NCBI GenBank assembly: GCA_934045075.1
Contig: OW203724.1
Coordinates: 19,831,143-19,895,142, forward strand
Source: Yponomeuta sedellus
Taxonomy: Eukaryota > Arthropoda > Insecta > Lepidoptera > Yponomeutidae
Length of the DNA stretch: 64,000 nt
Direction of reading: 5' to 3'
Shown: positions 10,047 to 22,880 of the stretch, in pieces
Numbering within the stretch: the first letter of the stretch is position 1
Layout: every line of letters starts with the position of its first letter
Position numbers and translations under genes: made by a program
The notes under the pieces: model-generated
What the model was told of the DNA's origin: nothing
Seen by the model: only the letters and a program-made list of their open reading frames with translations
Databases searched by the model: none

Positions 10047-11556
10047 TTTTTTTTTCTATAAAAAATATAATAATTGGCTTGGCTTATTGGTAAGCCAAAA
10101 AAAGGCCTGCTGAATTGAACTAGACACTATGTTTACCATGTAAACTCTATTGACTTTAATTCTAGAATATCTACCTTCATGCACGCCTGCTCGAATTTGC
10201 ATAAACACCAAACATAAAATCTCGGATAGTGTACTCAAATTATGTTAACATTAGACTGACTATTTGCTGACGAATTTCAAGCGGTTGAGAGGTTTTTAGG
10301 CGTAAGCGGGAGGGCAGTTAACCCAAGTAACGACCAACAGTTACAAATGGACCTGAGTAAGAGTAAGAATATCATGATTTATGACGAGACATTTCGCGAT
10401 AAATCTTGAATCGATGGCACACAAACTCTTCCGGTGGGTTCCCAAGCATGAATACGCTCTGCAAATCAAAATAAAAACTGATCAGACTTCCGACAATATT
10501 TCAGGTAAGGAATCCAGAATTAAGTTGATAATGTGCTTTTTTATGTAGTCTATAGACGTCAAACTGCAGGGCACAGGCCTTCTCTCAGAGAGAGATCATA
10601 GGCTTGATTACCACGCGTGCCCTCCGCAGATTGGCAGTCTTAAGCGCTGTGTGTGTGTAAACACCTCAGACACTAAGGTTTCCTCACGTTATTTTCCTCC
10701 ACAGCTAGCGAGGGTTATTGCTACTATAACTTTGCAAGTGATAATATTAATAATGATAATATTGTATTGTTAAATAAAATTTTATGGTTTGTTACGCTTT
10801 ATTGCACAAAAATTAAAAAAAAAAACAGACAAAAAAAGTTAAACAACAGATAAGTGTTGAATGGTTAAATGTTGAAGGTATAGTGTCGCTATTCAAATTA
10901 TGCAACAAAACGGCCTGTGTTACGCAAAAACATTCCAACCCCCAAAAAGTTATTTTCGCAAAAATGCGTTCTAATTTCAACATTCGTTTGTTTCATGTTG
11001 GTTCAGACATTTTATACATATTTGTAATCACTATAACATTATCTATTTTATCGATTTTTTTTGAGAGCTGGAATGTTTCTGAGTAACAAGGCTCTCTAGT
11101 GACTTCTTTTCTGTTAATTCGCTTTCGGTCCTTCGCCAAGATCGGAGTGGAACAACTTCCTACAGGATCTCAGTGAAACAATTCGCTCGCATAAACTTCT
11201 CACTTTACAGCGACTCTCGTGAGCGGCACTAAAATTTCACTGAATTTAAAATGAGCAAAAAGACTCCGGTGAATGGGAGATTTTTTCCCAGTTAAATGCT
11301 ATGCTGAGGTAAAAAAGATTGCTTTCTTTGAGAGCGGGGTAAATGTGCTGTAAGTATACTTTGTTAATGATATTTAATGTAATGTTAGGTTGTTAAAAAT
11401 CTGCAGCCTCCTTTTATGATACGGTTATGGATTCTGAAAAGTTCTTTGTGTACATTTAGTTGTAAAGTAGATGTTGCCGTCGTCTATCTATGACAATTGC
11501 ACTGCGTAAGTATACCTTTACAAACGTATCATAACTAACGTAACATTAACGACATT
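10047..11556. other. Spacer with one LINE-end fragment
   Basis: 10560-10720 is a family-L fragment (GGGCACAGGCCTTCTCTCAG, then TTTCCTCACG). The remainder is AT-rich and I see no gene. The open frame at 10883-11086 is not recognisable. Confidence 0.35.
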
Positions 11557-11818
11557 GACGACCTCGGTGGCGCAGCGGTTTAGCACGCTGACTGTAAAAC
11601 CGAACCTCTCGGGTTCGATCCCCGGCTGGGTCAAACTAGGAAACGAACTTTTCTAGTTTGTCTCTGGTCTTGGATGTTATCTATGTATTATTGTATTAAA
11701 TCTATCGTCCAGTTAGCACCTATAACACAAGTCATTTAGTTGTACTTAGTATAGGGCTAACGAGATCTGTGTAGTATGTCCATGAATATTTATTTATTTA
11801 TTATTTATCAACGTAAGT
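11557..11818 (+). mobile_element. SINE-D (tRNA-derived)
   Basis: A-box-like GGTGGCGCAGCGGTTTAGC and B-box GGGTTCGATCCCCGG form a tRNA-like head. It is followed by the diagnostic AAACTAGGAAACGAAC, then TTTCTAGTTTG, and GGGCTAACGAGATCTGTG near the end. Other copies are at 58871-59116 (minus) and 53084-55030 (split by a Transib relic). Confidence 0.85.
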
Positions 11819-11842
11819 ACAAATAAACTCACCTTTGTAATT

Positions 11843-12231
11843 CGTTATCAGCCCTTATATATCCCCACTGCTAGGGCACGAGTCTCTTCCTGCATCGCAG
11901 GAAGGTTAGGCCATACTCCACCATGGGGGCCAAGTCCGGGCTGGTGGAGGATTGTAAGACAGTGGCGGGCCTTACTGTCAGAAGTTACCAAGCCGCCCAT
12001 AAGGCCTGTGACATGACTTAACGACTGCCATTATATGACAGCCGGCACCAACGGCTTAGCGTGCCTTGCGAAGCACGGAAGCGCTCGGATAAAAGCCACT
12101 AGCGGTAGTCACGGGACGCTCACCCATTCTGTACCTGCCGCCTGCGCCAACCGCCAACACCTGCGCCTGTTGTTGCTTAACCAAGTGATTGATTCCAATC
12201 ACTCGGTTCACCTAGGCCACGAGCGCTACGA
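11843..12231 (-). mobile_element. 5S-SINE, near full length
   Basis: On the minus strand it runs from the 5S-like head (GAGCGCTCGTGGCC-type start, then GGCGCAGGCGGCAGGTACAG and TGGGTGA) to GGGATATATAAGGGCTGATA. The head ends where the inverted repeat at 12232-12301 begins. It is one of about ten copies. Confidence 0.75.
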
Positions 12232-12301
12232 GGAAGTACATGTACAAATATACAAGATTATTACCTTTGTAATAATTTTGTATATTTGTACATATACTTC
12301 C
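12232..12301. repeat. 33-bp inverted repeat
   Basis: Arms 12232-12264 and 12269-12301 match at 31 of 33 positions with the spacer CTTT. The repeat abuts the head of the 5S-SINE. Confidence 0.9.
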
Positions 12302-12700
12302 TTCTCCAATATATTAGTTCCAGTCCATCCAAAGGTTATCTGGAAGAGATCACTTTTATTCATTAGTTCGCCGTCTATACTCTTAGGTAAAAAAATATCC
12401 GTGTAATTTCTTCGGAGGCACTCTAAATTGCCAATAGACAAAAAACTAACCCAACGTCGTCATAGTCGCCCAGTGTGTCCTACTGTTTTATGTAGAACTG
12501 CTTTCGCAACTCGACAATATAGTGCCCAAAGTGCGACGCTATATAATAAAGTAAATAAAGAAATATATATGTATCCAAATAAAAGTTTTGAAGTCAAACA
12601 CCAAATTAGTACTTGGCTGCAGGTTCTGACTTATAGTGATGTTGAGGAGTTTTTGTGTATTATGAAATAAAACTATAAACTTTCTTACACACGCGCACAT
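12302..12700 (+). pseudogene. LINE 3' end and RT C-terminal remnant
   Basis: 12302-12370 holds GGTTATCTGGAAGAGATCAC, a LINE 3' end. The frame from about 12440 reads RRHSRPVCPTVLCRTAFATR and then ATLYNKVNKEIYMYPNKSF, resembling the end of Jockey/CR1-type reverse transcriptases (crT, LWN.lP, FK..l). About 70 codons are recognisable. No catalytic motif is present. Confidence 0.5.
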
Positions 12701-12732
12701 ACCCACACATATTCACACAAACACACACGAAC

Positions 12733-12851
12733 GTCTTACAATCCTCCACCAACCCGGACTTGGCCCCAGTGGTGGAGTATGGCCTAACCTTCCTGCGATG
12801 CAGGAAGAGACCCGTGCGCCAGCACTGGGGACATACAAGGGTTGATAACGA
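12733..12851 (+). mobile_element. 5S-SINE 3' fragment
   Basis: TCTTACAATCCTCCACCAAC through GGGGACATACAAGGGTTGAT. The 5S-like head is absent. Confidence 0.75.
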
Positions 12852-12865
12852 ATATTTCTTCGTTT

Positions 12866-12918
12866 GGCCTACTCCCACTTCGTCGCCTATTTGGTTGGTG
12901 ACGAAGTGGGGATAGGCC
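12866..12918. repeat. 19-bp inverted repeat
   Basis: GGCCTACTCCCACTTCGTC pairs with GACGAAGTGGGGATAGGCC (two mismatches, 15-nt spacer). It is followed by a LINE 3'-end fragment (TACTATTTAGTATTAAACCC, then GCCAATGG) to about 12990. Confidence 0.8.
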
Positions 12919-13264
12919 ACTGTTGAAAAATAAAATACTATTTAGTATTAAACCCGCCAATGGCACATTTTATCTGGTACCATAAATAATTTGGTAATAA
13001 GCCTTAATATCGAAAAAAGTCTGCCTTTGCTATGCAGTCCCCGTTTCATTCCTTAAAAAACATCCCGTACGTTTTGTTGAAAATTTTCAATTAAGCTTTG
13101 TGCAGATAACAAATTTGATTTGGTAAGCATTTCCACACACGAATAGCGATATACGAAATTTTCCGCGAGTCATGAATTTTCAAGTGAGACAGAAAAAAAA
13201 ACACAAGGCATTACAATCGTTCCTCATTTACAATGTTTATACTGCACGAAGTTATTGAGAACAG

Positions 13265-13345
13265 TTTTATATCATAACCTCCCGCCTGTATCCCAGAGAG
13301 GTAGGCAGAGTCCAGGGACTGCCACTGGCCACGATCCTGACGGAA
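13265..13345 (-). pseudogene. LINE RT tail remnant
   Basis: The minus strand reads RQDRGQWQSLDSAYLSGIQA, almost the same as the tail at 58483-58775. The adjacent SINE-A inserted at its downstream edge. Confidence 0.6.
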
Positions 13346-13353
13346 TACCTTCG

Positions 13354-13668
13354 ATTATATTTTTTTTTGTTGCACTATCCCGTGCTGAGGACAATTTTAG
13401 AAACCGATACAGCGAAATCATTCCGATGTAAAAAAACTAACTGCAAAGTAGGTACTCGGGGCTGCAAGTGATGCAAATTACTTTAGCCAGATGTTGCTGC
13501 CTGTAAATAATACAGAGAATATTGTAAGGAGGTTCGAAATTTCTCTGATGCCGGCACTTGCCCATTAGCTCAGTTGGGAGAGCGCTGGTACGGTTAGCCA
13601 GAGGTCGCCGGTTCGAGTCCTGGCATGAGCGAAATTTTTATTTTACCTTCTGAATAGGTTTTTAGGAC
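13354..13668 (+). mobile_element. SINE-A copy with inverted tail and 8-bp TSD
   Basis: TACCTTCG flanks both sides (13346-13353 and 13669-13676). The head GCCCATTAGCTCAGTTGGGA and B-box GGTTCGAGTCC are clear near 13560-13620. The 5' end carries the tail in inverted orientation (TGCACTATCCCGTGCTGAGG); the 3' end stops at AATAGGTTTTTAGGAC. Same architecture as 6821-7132. Confidence 0.85.
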
Positions 13669-13873
13669 TACCTTCGTTTCATCAACATTCATTAGTCGTT
13701 GCATGCACGCACGCCGATTTCAGATACATTTCATCTTGTCCATCGCAAATACTTCCCGAAGTATGTCAACCTGGGTCGTCCCTTATCGGCCTAATTTCAT
13801 TTCACTCGAATGCATTTCCATTTTTCTCATCTTTTAAAAAGGAAAGCCCATCCGTACCTAAAGTACAAAGTAA

Positions 13874-14238
13874 AGGCCTGCGCAGACGAGGGACTATCCC
13901 CCAGGTACTTTTTTGTCCGTCGATATAGATCTTTTATAAATTGTGTCGAGTAACGCACACTAAAGTCCCTCAAGTTACCGAGGACATCAAGAGACCGGAG
14001 TAGACAAAAGTTCGGTGTTCTCTTTTAAAACGCCTTTTCTTTTTTAACTTCATGTAAATTACAACACAATGTAATCTCAGAATATTTGCTTCCATAGCGT
14101 ACGGTTCACTTAATTTCCGGGGAACAAAATGACCACACAGCGTAGGCGTTGAGTCCGCGACAAGTACTCGGAGGACATTTTTTACGATTCAGGGACTTTT
14201 ATCCCTCGGGGACAAAAGTCCCTTGTCTGCGCAGGCCT
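13874..14238. mobile_element. PIF/Harbinger-like MITE, TAA target
   Basis: Inverted ends AGGCCTGCGCAGACGAGGGA (left) and AGGCCTGCGCAGACAAGGGA (reversed right) are flanked by TAA on both sides. A 3-bp TWA target duplication is characteristic of PIF/Harbinger. The 365-bp interior is non-coding. Confidence 0.6.
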
Positions 14239-14557
14239 TAAGGCTGACAATCGGCGCTGATATGTCTCCAAGCATAATGCGCAGCACATCATTTTTTTTC
14301 TATATCAAGCATCCGTGTATTTTTTAAAGGTTGTTGGCATTTATACTTATTATAAAGCGGTGAGCTACCACTGCCTAGATAAAAGGTTATTTTTTCGACG
14401 CGACTGACCTACCCCCCGTTTCGTAGGGAACCCGTTTCTGGTACACTTATAATCTGTGACTTAATCTATGTTAACAGCTGATAGTTGATCAAAGTGCACA
14501 CAAAATGGGTCACGTGCACGGTAGGGTTTCGTAAAAGGAGGCTTTTCAACTGCTTTA

Positions 14558-14734
14558 GGGCTGATTTTTCAATCTTTGGATAAAGCTTATTCGTCGAATA
14601 TTATATTAAACAACAAATTCAAAAATGTGTTCTAATTGCCTTTCTTTCGTTGTTTTACGGTGACATTTTTATATTATTGCGTAATACTTTATTAGACGGA
14701 TAAGTTTTATCCGAGAATTGAAAAATCACAACCC
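14558..14734. mobile_element. TIR MITE (GATTTTTCAAT type)
   Basis: The left end GGGCTGATTTTTCAATC..GGATAAAGC mirrors the right end TTTTATCC..ATTGAAAAATCACAACCC. The interior contains TATTCGTCGAATA- and TTAGACGGATAAGTT-like sub-repeats. This type is common in Lepidoptera by my recollection. Target duplication unclear. Confidence 0.6.
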
Positions 14735-15094
14735 AAAGTAATTTTTAAGCAATTAGTACGTTAATTAGTTATCTTTTATAAGTTGGCCTATTACACGTTA
14801 GCTTGTAAAGCCTATTTAGACGTGATAGTTTTCATCTTAAGTTCGTTATATGGGCTTTTACTTAAACTGTCCTGATTTTTTCATATTTCATATTCTGCAA
14901 TCAACCATTTTGCCAAGAAATCGCTGTACTGTAACAAAAATGTCTGCTTTAAATCTTAATATTTTGCAAAGGGATGCCTAAATCGAAATATCATTACAGT
15001 GATATAACAATGATGCCCCATACTATGCTGCAGGGAAAAAAAAAATGCATCCCTAATTTGGGCATAGGAGTGGTTCTATTATTCTACTTGTTTT
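14735..15094. other. Unassigned spacer
   Basis: AT-rich. No structure or frame that I can support. Confidence 0.3.
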
Positions 15095-15156
15095 CGCCGA
15101 TTATTATGTATGGACATAATACATAATAATCGGCGTAATCATTATGTATTATGTCC
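15095..15156. repeat. Two overlapping hairpins
   Basis: The 17-bp perfect arms 15095-15111/15119-15135 overlap a second perfect 16-bp pair 15112-15127/15141-15156. The spacer of the first hairpin is part of an arm of the second, so the same bases could fold two ways. Confidence 0.9.
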
Positions 15157-15700
15157 AATCCAAATTTCAGCTCTCTGGTTCTTGCCGTCGATGCCCGAAG
15201 CCACGGTCAGACAGACAGACAACCGTGGCAATACTGTTTCCTCGTTGACTACGGTACCCCAAAATACAACTAACAAGAACAACAACGACAGAACAGAACA
15301 AACATTGACAAAAGAAAACTTAGAGCAAAATTAAATCTAAGTTTTTTTTTAACTTCTAGAAGCCATTTTTTTTAAACACTAAAACGAGTCAGGTTGAAAC
15401 TCATCATGAACACAACGGTGAGTTCAACTAGTAGGTATACTCATTAGAGTGCGGCGGGAGGTCGGAAGTTAATCCAGTCAGTACAATTAGCCAGTCACAC
15501 GTACAGGCTGCACCTGCTCTGACCACTAACAAATTGGCCAGCATTGGTCGGAGACCGGCAAAGCCTAGGATACTCTGACGCACACGGTGTTAGGATAGCC
15601 GACATGACCATTAAATGAAAAAGTAATATTTTTATATTTATTTATTTATATAATACACGTACAGCTACCATTACAGGATCAAACCTGAGGCGATAGCGAA
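15157..15700. other. Degraded repeat and spacer
   Basis: 15160-15240 contains GGTCAGACAGACAGACAACC, part of a lepidopteran repeat with CGGACAGAC-type runs. The rest is unassigned. Confidence 0.3.
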
Positions 15701-15713
15701 GTAAACATTTAAC

Positions 15714-16217
15714 CTTTACCCTATTTTTTGAAGCTTGAGACAAAAGGTAAGCAAACAATGGAAAGGGTAATTTATTATGCCAAGTTTGTTATTAATCAGA
15801 AATAAGATAAAAAAAATCGACATTGATTGTTAAAAGTATCGTAAAAATATATAATATGTTTGAAAAAAATAAATACCAAATTTAGTTTTCATATTTTGGT
15901 AACTAATGCATTTCATATAAATTTTATTTTAGTACATAACTCTTTAATAGAATTGTGGCACTATAAATAACCCAAAAAGTCAGCGCTTCACAAATTTTGA
16001 ACGTGTTACAACACTGCTCATTAAATATGTAATGTAATGCAAACGTTCTAATTTGAAAGATGCTATTTTATTTTCGTTCGGGTTATAATATAACCGCCAT
16101 TTTCATTCTCCCAACTTGTTGACGCGAGCTTGCTGTTTCTTCCGATAAAAGTTTGAGAATCACTATTTCTGTGTTTACCTTTTGTCTCAAGCTTCAATAA
16201 ATAGGGTATAGTTACAT
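15714..16217. mobile_element. Long inverted-repeat element
   Basis: Arms of about 42 bp (around 15714-15756 and 16171-16217) share TGAAGCTTGAGACAAAAGGT and flanking ACCCTATTT blocks and enclose about 415 bp of AT-rich non-coding sequence. The layout is that of a TIR element, but I could not fix a target duplication. Confidence 0.5.
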
Positions 16218-16322
16218 ATGTACATGTAATGTCATCCTGACATCTTCCGAGGTCGCAAACCATGGTATTTCATGATAAATTGACAACCCATTACATTAGT
16301 TAACGTACTCTATATGGATATC

Positions 16323-16421
16323 TTCTTCTTTAGACTATATTAGTCCACTGCTGGACATAGCCCTTCCCTAATGAGCGCCATAGCGCAAGGTTGTGCCATC
16401 ATTGGGGGGTACTGCCCAATG
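16323..16421 (-). mobile_element. RTE-tailed short element, 5'-truncated, 12-bp TSD
   Basis: TATATGGATATC (16311-16322 and 16422-16433) flanks a minus-strand insert. It ends GGGCTATGTCCAGCAGTGGA, then CTAATATAG, then a (GAA)n-like tail. It is the 3' part of the element seen whole at 28862-29131, so it is 5'-truncated, the usual result of target-primed reverse transcription. Confidence 0.85.
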
Positions 16422-16433
16422 TATATGGATATC

Positions 16434-17280
16434 AATGCACCTTTAGTTTTTTATTGGTCGACGACTTTAAATATAGCGCGCGATGCTTTGTTTCATACTA
16501 AATCCCACCGTGGTCATGTACGTATGCGGGTTTCACGCTGGATATGTAACACATGTTGTATCTACTTATGTCGGATATAATTATTATCCTCATAATCACC
16601 ATCTCTAGTCATTTTGCTTATAATATTAGGTCATATATATGAAATTGGCGTTTCGTCGTACTGGCTACTTTGATCTGAAATATCTCCTCTTTGGTTAAGA
16701 GTTTCAAATTCAAACTTATAAATACATATTTATTTAGCTGGTATGTTTGAGTTTCCAAAGCAGTGATTCATTTGTTTTTTGCTCATTTGATTTTTCTTTG
16801 GCGTCGCTCACTAGAGAGCTTTTGAATGGAGAATTTTTTTACTGTAAAAAACCGCGTATAGTGATATATTTCATAATTGTAACACTGCTTATTGTTTTTA
16901 CATCGAATTAAAAAACAAACCTCAGTTTTAATTTTGAGTGGAAATTCTTTAGTGCACCATAAAATTATTGGTAATGGGGGAGCCTAATACTAATAAGTAT
17001 TTGATAATATTAACAAAGTTCTTTTTTAAAAATTATTTGTAGGTTTTTAGTGCTGTATTATTAAATTCGATTAAAATAGATAGAATAATTATTATATTTC
17101 TATTTTTTGGTTTTTGTGATTATCACTACGCATTTTGCCCTCGGAAAACTCGGAGGCGATTCCACCAAAATAGGTTTTCCGAGAGCAAATGCACGATTCG
17201 CCAAAAACACCCAAATCGCTTCTTGTGTGCCTTTAAAATTTGAACAGTTCCCTCGATTTCTCCAGGATCCCATCATAATA
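16434..17280. other. Unassigned spacer with one hairpin
   Basis: An imperfect inverted repeat near 17127-17193 (GCATTTTGCCCTCGGAAAAC against GTTTTCCGAGAGCAAATGC). Otherwise AT-rich with no gene. Confidence 0.35.
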
Positions 17281-17487
17281 ACATAACATTAACATTTACA
17301 TACGGGCACATACATTGCTTCTGGCCCCACACGAGGATACCCTGTGTCGTGGGAACCAGTAACAACGACATCACAAACATGTAAACATCCAAGACCTGGG
17401 GTTTTTTTTTCTTTCCCAGACGGGAATCGAACCCGGGACCTCTTGCATGGTAGGCAGATGCGCTACCGTTGCGCCACAGAGGCCGTC
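17281..17487 (-). mobile_element. SINE-C (tRNA-derived)
   Basis: On the minus strand: GACGGCCTCTGTGGCGCAAC as head, then ACCATGCAAGAGGTCCCGGG and TTCGATTCCCG as B-box, then CCAGGTCTTGGATGTTTACA and a TATGTAAATGTTA tail. The T-arm region resembles tRNA-Gly. Other copies: 40900-41099 and 60336-60545. Confidence 0.8.
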
Positions 17488-17665
17488 AATCAGATCTTGA
17501 CTTCATGACCATGATACCATCTGTGAAGTCAACCTTTTCGAATAAATAGATTTCTTCCAAGTCCAGTAATCTGTGAAGAACTAATATTTTACAAAGGTTA
17601 TTTCAGAGGACTATTGTATTTAGTGTTCAACAGAGTAATAAACTTGAATACTGTATTTTCAAGTA

Positions 17666-18816
<1,151 letters not shown>

Positions 18817-19331
18817 GCCATAAGGGTCCTTTTGGTACCCATCGGGTAAGGAACCCAAAAAAATGTCAAAACGTGTCAATGTCACCTTAGTGCATAAAAA
18901 TAAATCCCTTGTGCGTCCCGCATGGCGTTTGTCCGGGCTCGCGCGTTCCGTTTACACCAGTGCTCTGCGGTCTTGCTGATCTATGGCACATTAGACCGAA
19001 GTTATAGGGTTTTAGAGGCCGTACAGGAAGCTGTAGGCTCTCCGTAGCTGGTCCACTGCTTCAACGGCAAGCTCAAGAAAAACCCTTACAAAATGCTGAA
19101 CCCCAGTTGGCATAATGTTGGTAAAAAATAATCATACAAAAAACCTGTCTGCTAATAATTCAAACGATTCCCAGATGAGTCTTTGGAATTTTCGAACCTG
19201 AACAGGCAGGACCAAATCAGCTTACTTGCAAGAAATCTTATTTCAAAAATCGAGGTTTACAATGCAACCGATTCATCCACGCTTTGTTTGAGACTAACCT
19301 TGGCAGTCGTTTTTTTTTACATTTTCAAGTC
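18817..19331. other. Repeat edge and spacer
   Basis: 18817-18860 (AAGGGTCCTTTTGGTACCCA) looks like the edge of the repeat described at 19360-19905. The rest is unassigned. Confidence 0.35.
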
Positions 19332-19359
19332 TAACGAGCCTCGTGCCCTTTACGAGCCA

Positions 19360-19905
19360 CGTTTTTAGGGCCCCGTACCTCAAAATTAAAAACGGAACCC
19401 TTATAAAATCACTTTGTTCTCTGACCGTACATCTGTCTGTCAACACTCTATATCTCGGAAACGCGTGAAGATATTGAATTTAAATTAAAACTATATACTT
19501 AAGTCAATAGTTCCATGAAGTAGAGAAATAATGAAACTACCAAGTTAACACACCAAACTAGTTATGGCAGTTTATCCCGCAAAAAACTTATCGTATCTCG
19601 ATACTCAAGGGAATCATAATTCATGGGGTACTTTCCGTTGACCTAGTACTATAAAATTTGGCAAGTAATATTGTCTTTTGCTACAAACACATCAATATCA
19701 TCATCACCATCGAGGAGAACATCTAAGAACTCAATTAAAACATAAAAAATATGTCTTGTATACTCTCTTATGTTTGGGAAAAGCAGGAAAAAATTACAAG
19801 ACTTGATTCGACTACACTATTTTTAACATGTAAGTACCTACCTACAAATTTGTACGGAACCCTCGGTGTGTGAGTTCAACTCGCACTTTGCCAGTTTTTT
19901 TTTTA
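19360..19905 (-). mobile_element. Ubiquitous lepidopteran repeat (GGAACCC type)
   Basis: It runs from AGGGCCCCGTACCTCAAAAT and ACGGAACCCTTATAAAATCA to TTTGTACGGAACCCTCGGTG and CAACTCGCACTTTGCCAG. This order is typical of a very common lepidopteran repeat; fragments of the same type appear near 22455, 43495 and 48890. It encodes no protein I can read. Confidence 0.55.
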
Positions 19906-20582
19906 ATTGTAAATAAGTAAGTTCAACATTAACGGAAACTGAGCAAAATCAGTTCGAGTTGAGCTCAACGTAATTAGATCACACTTCTTAAATTTTACGT
20001 AATCTAATTCAATTCTTATTCATTCCGTCCTCGTGCTACAAAACACAGTTTTTTTTTTATTTTCAATTTAACGGATGCATTTAACTCAAATATTTAACTA
20101 GGAAGCGAATACTTCCTACTTAAATAATTGAGTCAAATGCTACTTACCGAGTATATAATTAATTAATCAATTAAATCAGTGTACTACAGCACCGCGTCGA
20201 TGTTTCGTCGCAAATTATTAAAACATTTTCGCGTCGAGGTCAATCGCTCAGCCAAATTCTGCACGGGGAATCAATTAGGATTTTTTGTCCGGAAAAAATC
20301 TGTTATTGGATATTTGGGAACATTTCGGTGTGCTTGAATAGAACTCGTTATGCCTAAGTAATTGTTTTTACCGCGTTCAGAGAATGTTTTTGGAGTAACG
20401 TTAGTTCTCTAGTGGTAACAAAATGTATGCCATATCTAATTGGTGGCTTTTGGCATGAAAAATTATGATTCAGGTCAAAAAGATCGTGCTCTTTTTTTAA
20501 CCATAGCTGTCAATTTAGACCATCAAAACAAAGATTCATTCTTAGATCTTGAAAAAGTATATAATCTCCTAGACTCCTTGTA
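19906..20582. other. Unassigned spacer
   Basis: AT-rich, nothing recognised. Confidence 0.3.
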
Positions 20583-20730
20583 CTTCTTCTTCTTCAGGCT
20601 ATATTAGTCCACTGCTGGACATAGCTCTCCCTAAATGAGCGCCATAGGGCCCTGTCTTCAGCTTGCCGCATCCAGCATCTGCCGGCAGTTTTTCGCAGAA
20701 AGTCATCCCACCTGGGCGTCGATTCTCTTA
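20583..20730 (-). mobile_element. RTE 3'-end fragment
   Basis: The minus strand ends ..CCAGCAGTGGACTAATATAG and CCTGAAGAAGAAG. It also keeps the coding end (ATGCTGGATGCGGCAAGCTG). Same 3' end as the RTE at 57190-57938. Confidence 0.7.
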
Positions 20731-21414
20731 AATGACAAACAATGCTCGAGCAATGGCATGACAAGAGTAATGCCAACGCATGACATTACAACAACCGTAT
20801 TCCACTACCTTTTACATGCATTACTCTGGCTCTGTCGCTGTATGAACCTTGTCATGCTCTTGTCATACTCATGCAGTTTAACTGTGTTACTCGGCCGGTC
20901 AACCGGTATTGCCACTTTGTGAACTGGAAATTCTACCTTAATATTCGGAGCACAAAAACGTTGCTTGTAAGGATTGTATCTGCATTAAATTACTTATATT
21001 TCAGTTTTTTATAACTTCGTAATCTTTAGAGGGTTTTAATCGCAACAAAGCTATCAAAATTGTATTTATTTGTTAGAAATTTGGCTGTTTGTGAAGTTAT
21101 CCAAATCCAAGCGTAAAAAACAAGCAAACTAATCTGTACAGTATCACGTGACCATCAATTGTTAAGTATGTTGCCAGATCGTAAATTTTAATACAAAAAC
21201 CGTACTATTTGGCTTTCGCCAGTAACTTTTTTGTGCGACCGCCCTCACTATACATGTTCGACTATTTTTAGTCATAAAAATGGTTTGTTTCCGAAATTAT
21301 CTAACGCAACGTTTCAAGCAAGACTTTTTCATTAATATCAATATCTAACATACGACATACAGTAAGCATAGCACAAGTCGTGTTTAGTTCTAAATAAATA
21401 AAATAAAGTATTTT
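20731..21414. other. Unassigned spacer
   Basis: Short GACAAGAGTAATGC/GTCATGCTCTTGTCAT-like echoes between 20755 and 20870 suggest a decayed repeat. No gene. Confidence 0.3.
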
Positions 21415-22115
21415 TAACCGACTTAAAAAAAGGAGGAGGTTATCAATTCGATGCATATATTCCTTTTTTTACTATGTTTTCGCATATCCTCGTCAAATAT
21501 TAACCGATTTGGATAAATTTTATTTTGTTCGACTAGGTATAGCATCCCATTGGTTTCATTTTAATTTGGTGAAGATCTGATGAAGACTTTCAGATATGAA
21601 GAAAAGGCGTAATGAGGCCCATCCATTAGTAATATGCATATTATGTTTCAGAAAATATAGCGTAAAATTGGTCCCAGGGTAATCTGGTAATGTTCTGATG
21701 AAGACCCTGAGATGGAAATTGAGAACTTTTAAGGCAAAAAAATTAAGTTATGTTTTGATGTAAGAAACACTTTGTTCATCAAATACTTTCATTCAGTATT
21801 CATTGACATTCTCTGTGTCTGTTCGACATTGTTACGACGTTGAACCTAGAAATCCGGAATTTAAGTTGAAATATGTAGTTTCCTAGGGTAGCAAAGCCTA
21901 GAAAAATCAAGAGCCAGATGTAGAATAGCCCAATAACACCTATAAGTGTAAGGTACCGTTGCACTTATTAAACCAGAATATAAGTCAAAATACACAATTT
22001 TACTGTCGTGGCTGTTATTCCCTTAGTAAAAAATATACTACATGCAATAGTTGTTAAAGCCACATTGTCTATTTTAAAAAATTAAAATACAAAATAAAAT
22101 CCGACTTCTGTACAA
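21415..22115 (+). mobile_element. Degraded lepidopteran repeat (CCGACTT type)
   Basis: It opens with TTAACCGACTTAAAAAAAGG and AGGAGGTTATCAATTCGATG, a widespread lepidopteran repeat start. It closes near AATCCGACTTCTGTACAAAA. The interior is unclassified and non-coding. Confidence 0.45.
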
Positions 22116-22794
22116 AATACGCAGCAGAGAGACGCCTACCTACTCTCTTTATTTTTTAATTCTATTCATCTTAAGGCTGTCTGAAAAAGATAGCTCTCAG
22201 CGATAAGATGGCCAATTCCACACTGTGTGAATTAGATATTTCAGCATTTCATGTAGGTTCAAAGTGTATGGTGTGTACCGTCCTAAAGTAATCGGAATAT
22301 ACTACATAGGCTTTACAAGATAACGAGTAAGTCTACAAACTAGTAACTAGTCTACAATATAGTCTACAAACGTAAAAAAAGGAAGATTTCGTACTAATTC
22401 TATTGAAATTTAAATAAACTTTTAAGATTTGTAATAAGGAGGCGCAAGTAGTTCTACGGAATCCTATGATGCGCGTGGCCCGACACGCACTTGACCGAAG
22501 TTTGGGCGAAATATTTGATTAAATATATTTGATCTTACCAAATATGAACTGAAACAGAAATTAACAGCATACCTAAACACTCTTTCTTATGATCGAACAT
22601 TTTTGAAATTGATGTGATAATAGCTCATTTTACTTCTCACCTTCCGTTATGCTTCCTAGTACAAACTTTTAACACACATCACTACCATGCACAAATATAC
22701 ACTCATCCTACCTTTTCACACACCCTCTGCTCAGTGGCTGAAACCCGAATCCAAGACTCCGGTCGTAGGGCTGAGCAGACACACACATGCACAA

Positions 22795-22880
22795 ACAGTT
22801 ATATACACGTACATTTTAGTCTCTTTTATATAAATTCACACACAGTTATATACACGTACATTTTAGTCTCTTTTATATAA
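22795..22880 (+). repeat. Short tandem duplication, 47-bp period
   Basis: The 39-bp string starting ACAGTTATATACACGTACAT occurs at 22795-22833 and 22842-22880. It is flanked by CA-rich sequence. Confidence 0.95.

Noticed and set aside
12035..12406. 123-codon frame across a 5S-SINE and an inverted repeat
   Set aside because: It runs through SINE sequence and the hairpin; similar frames recur in other SINE copies (for example 817, 31448, 42774, 51539).
14501..14530. ATGGGTCACGTGCAC as a short coding start
   Set aside because: Stops after a few codons and has no continuation.
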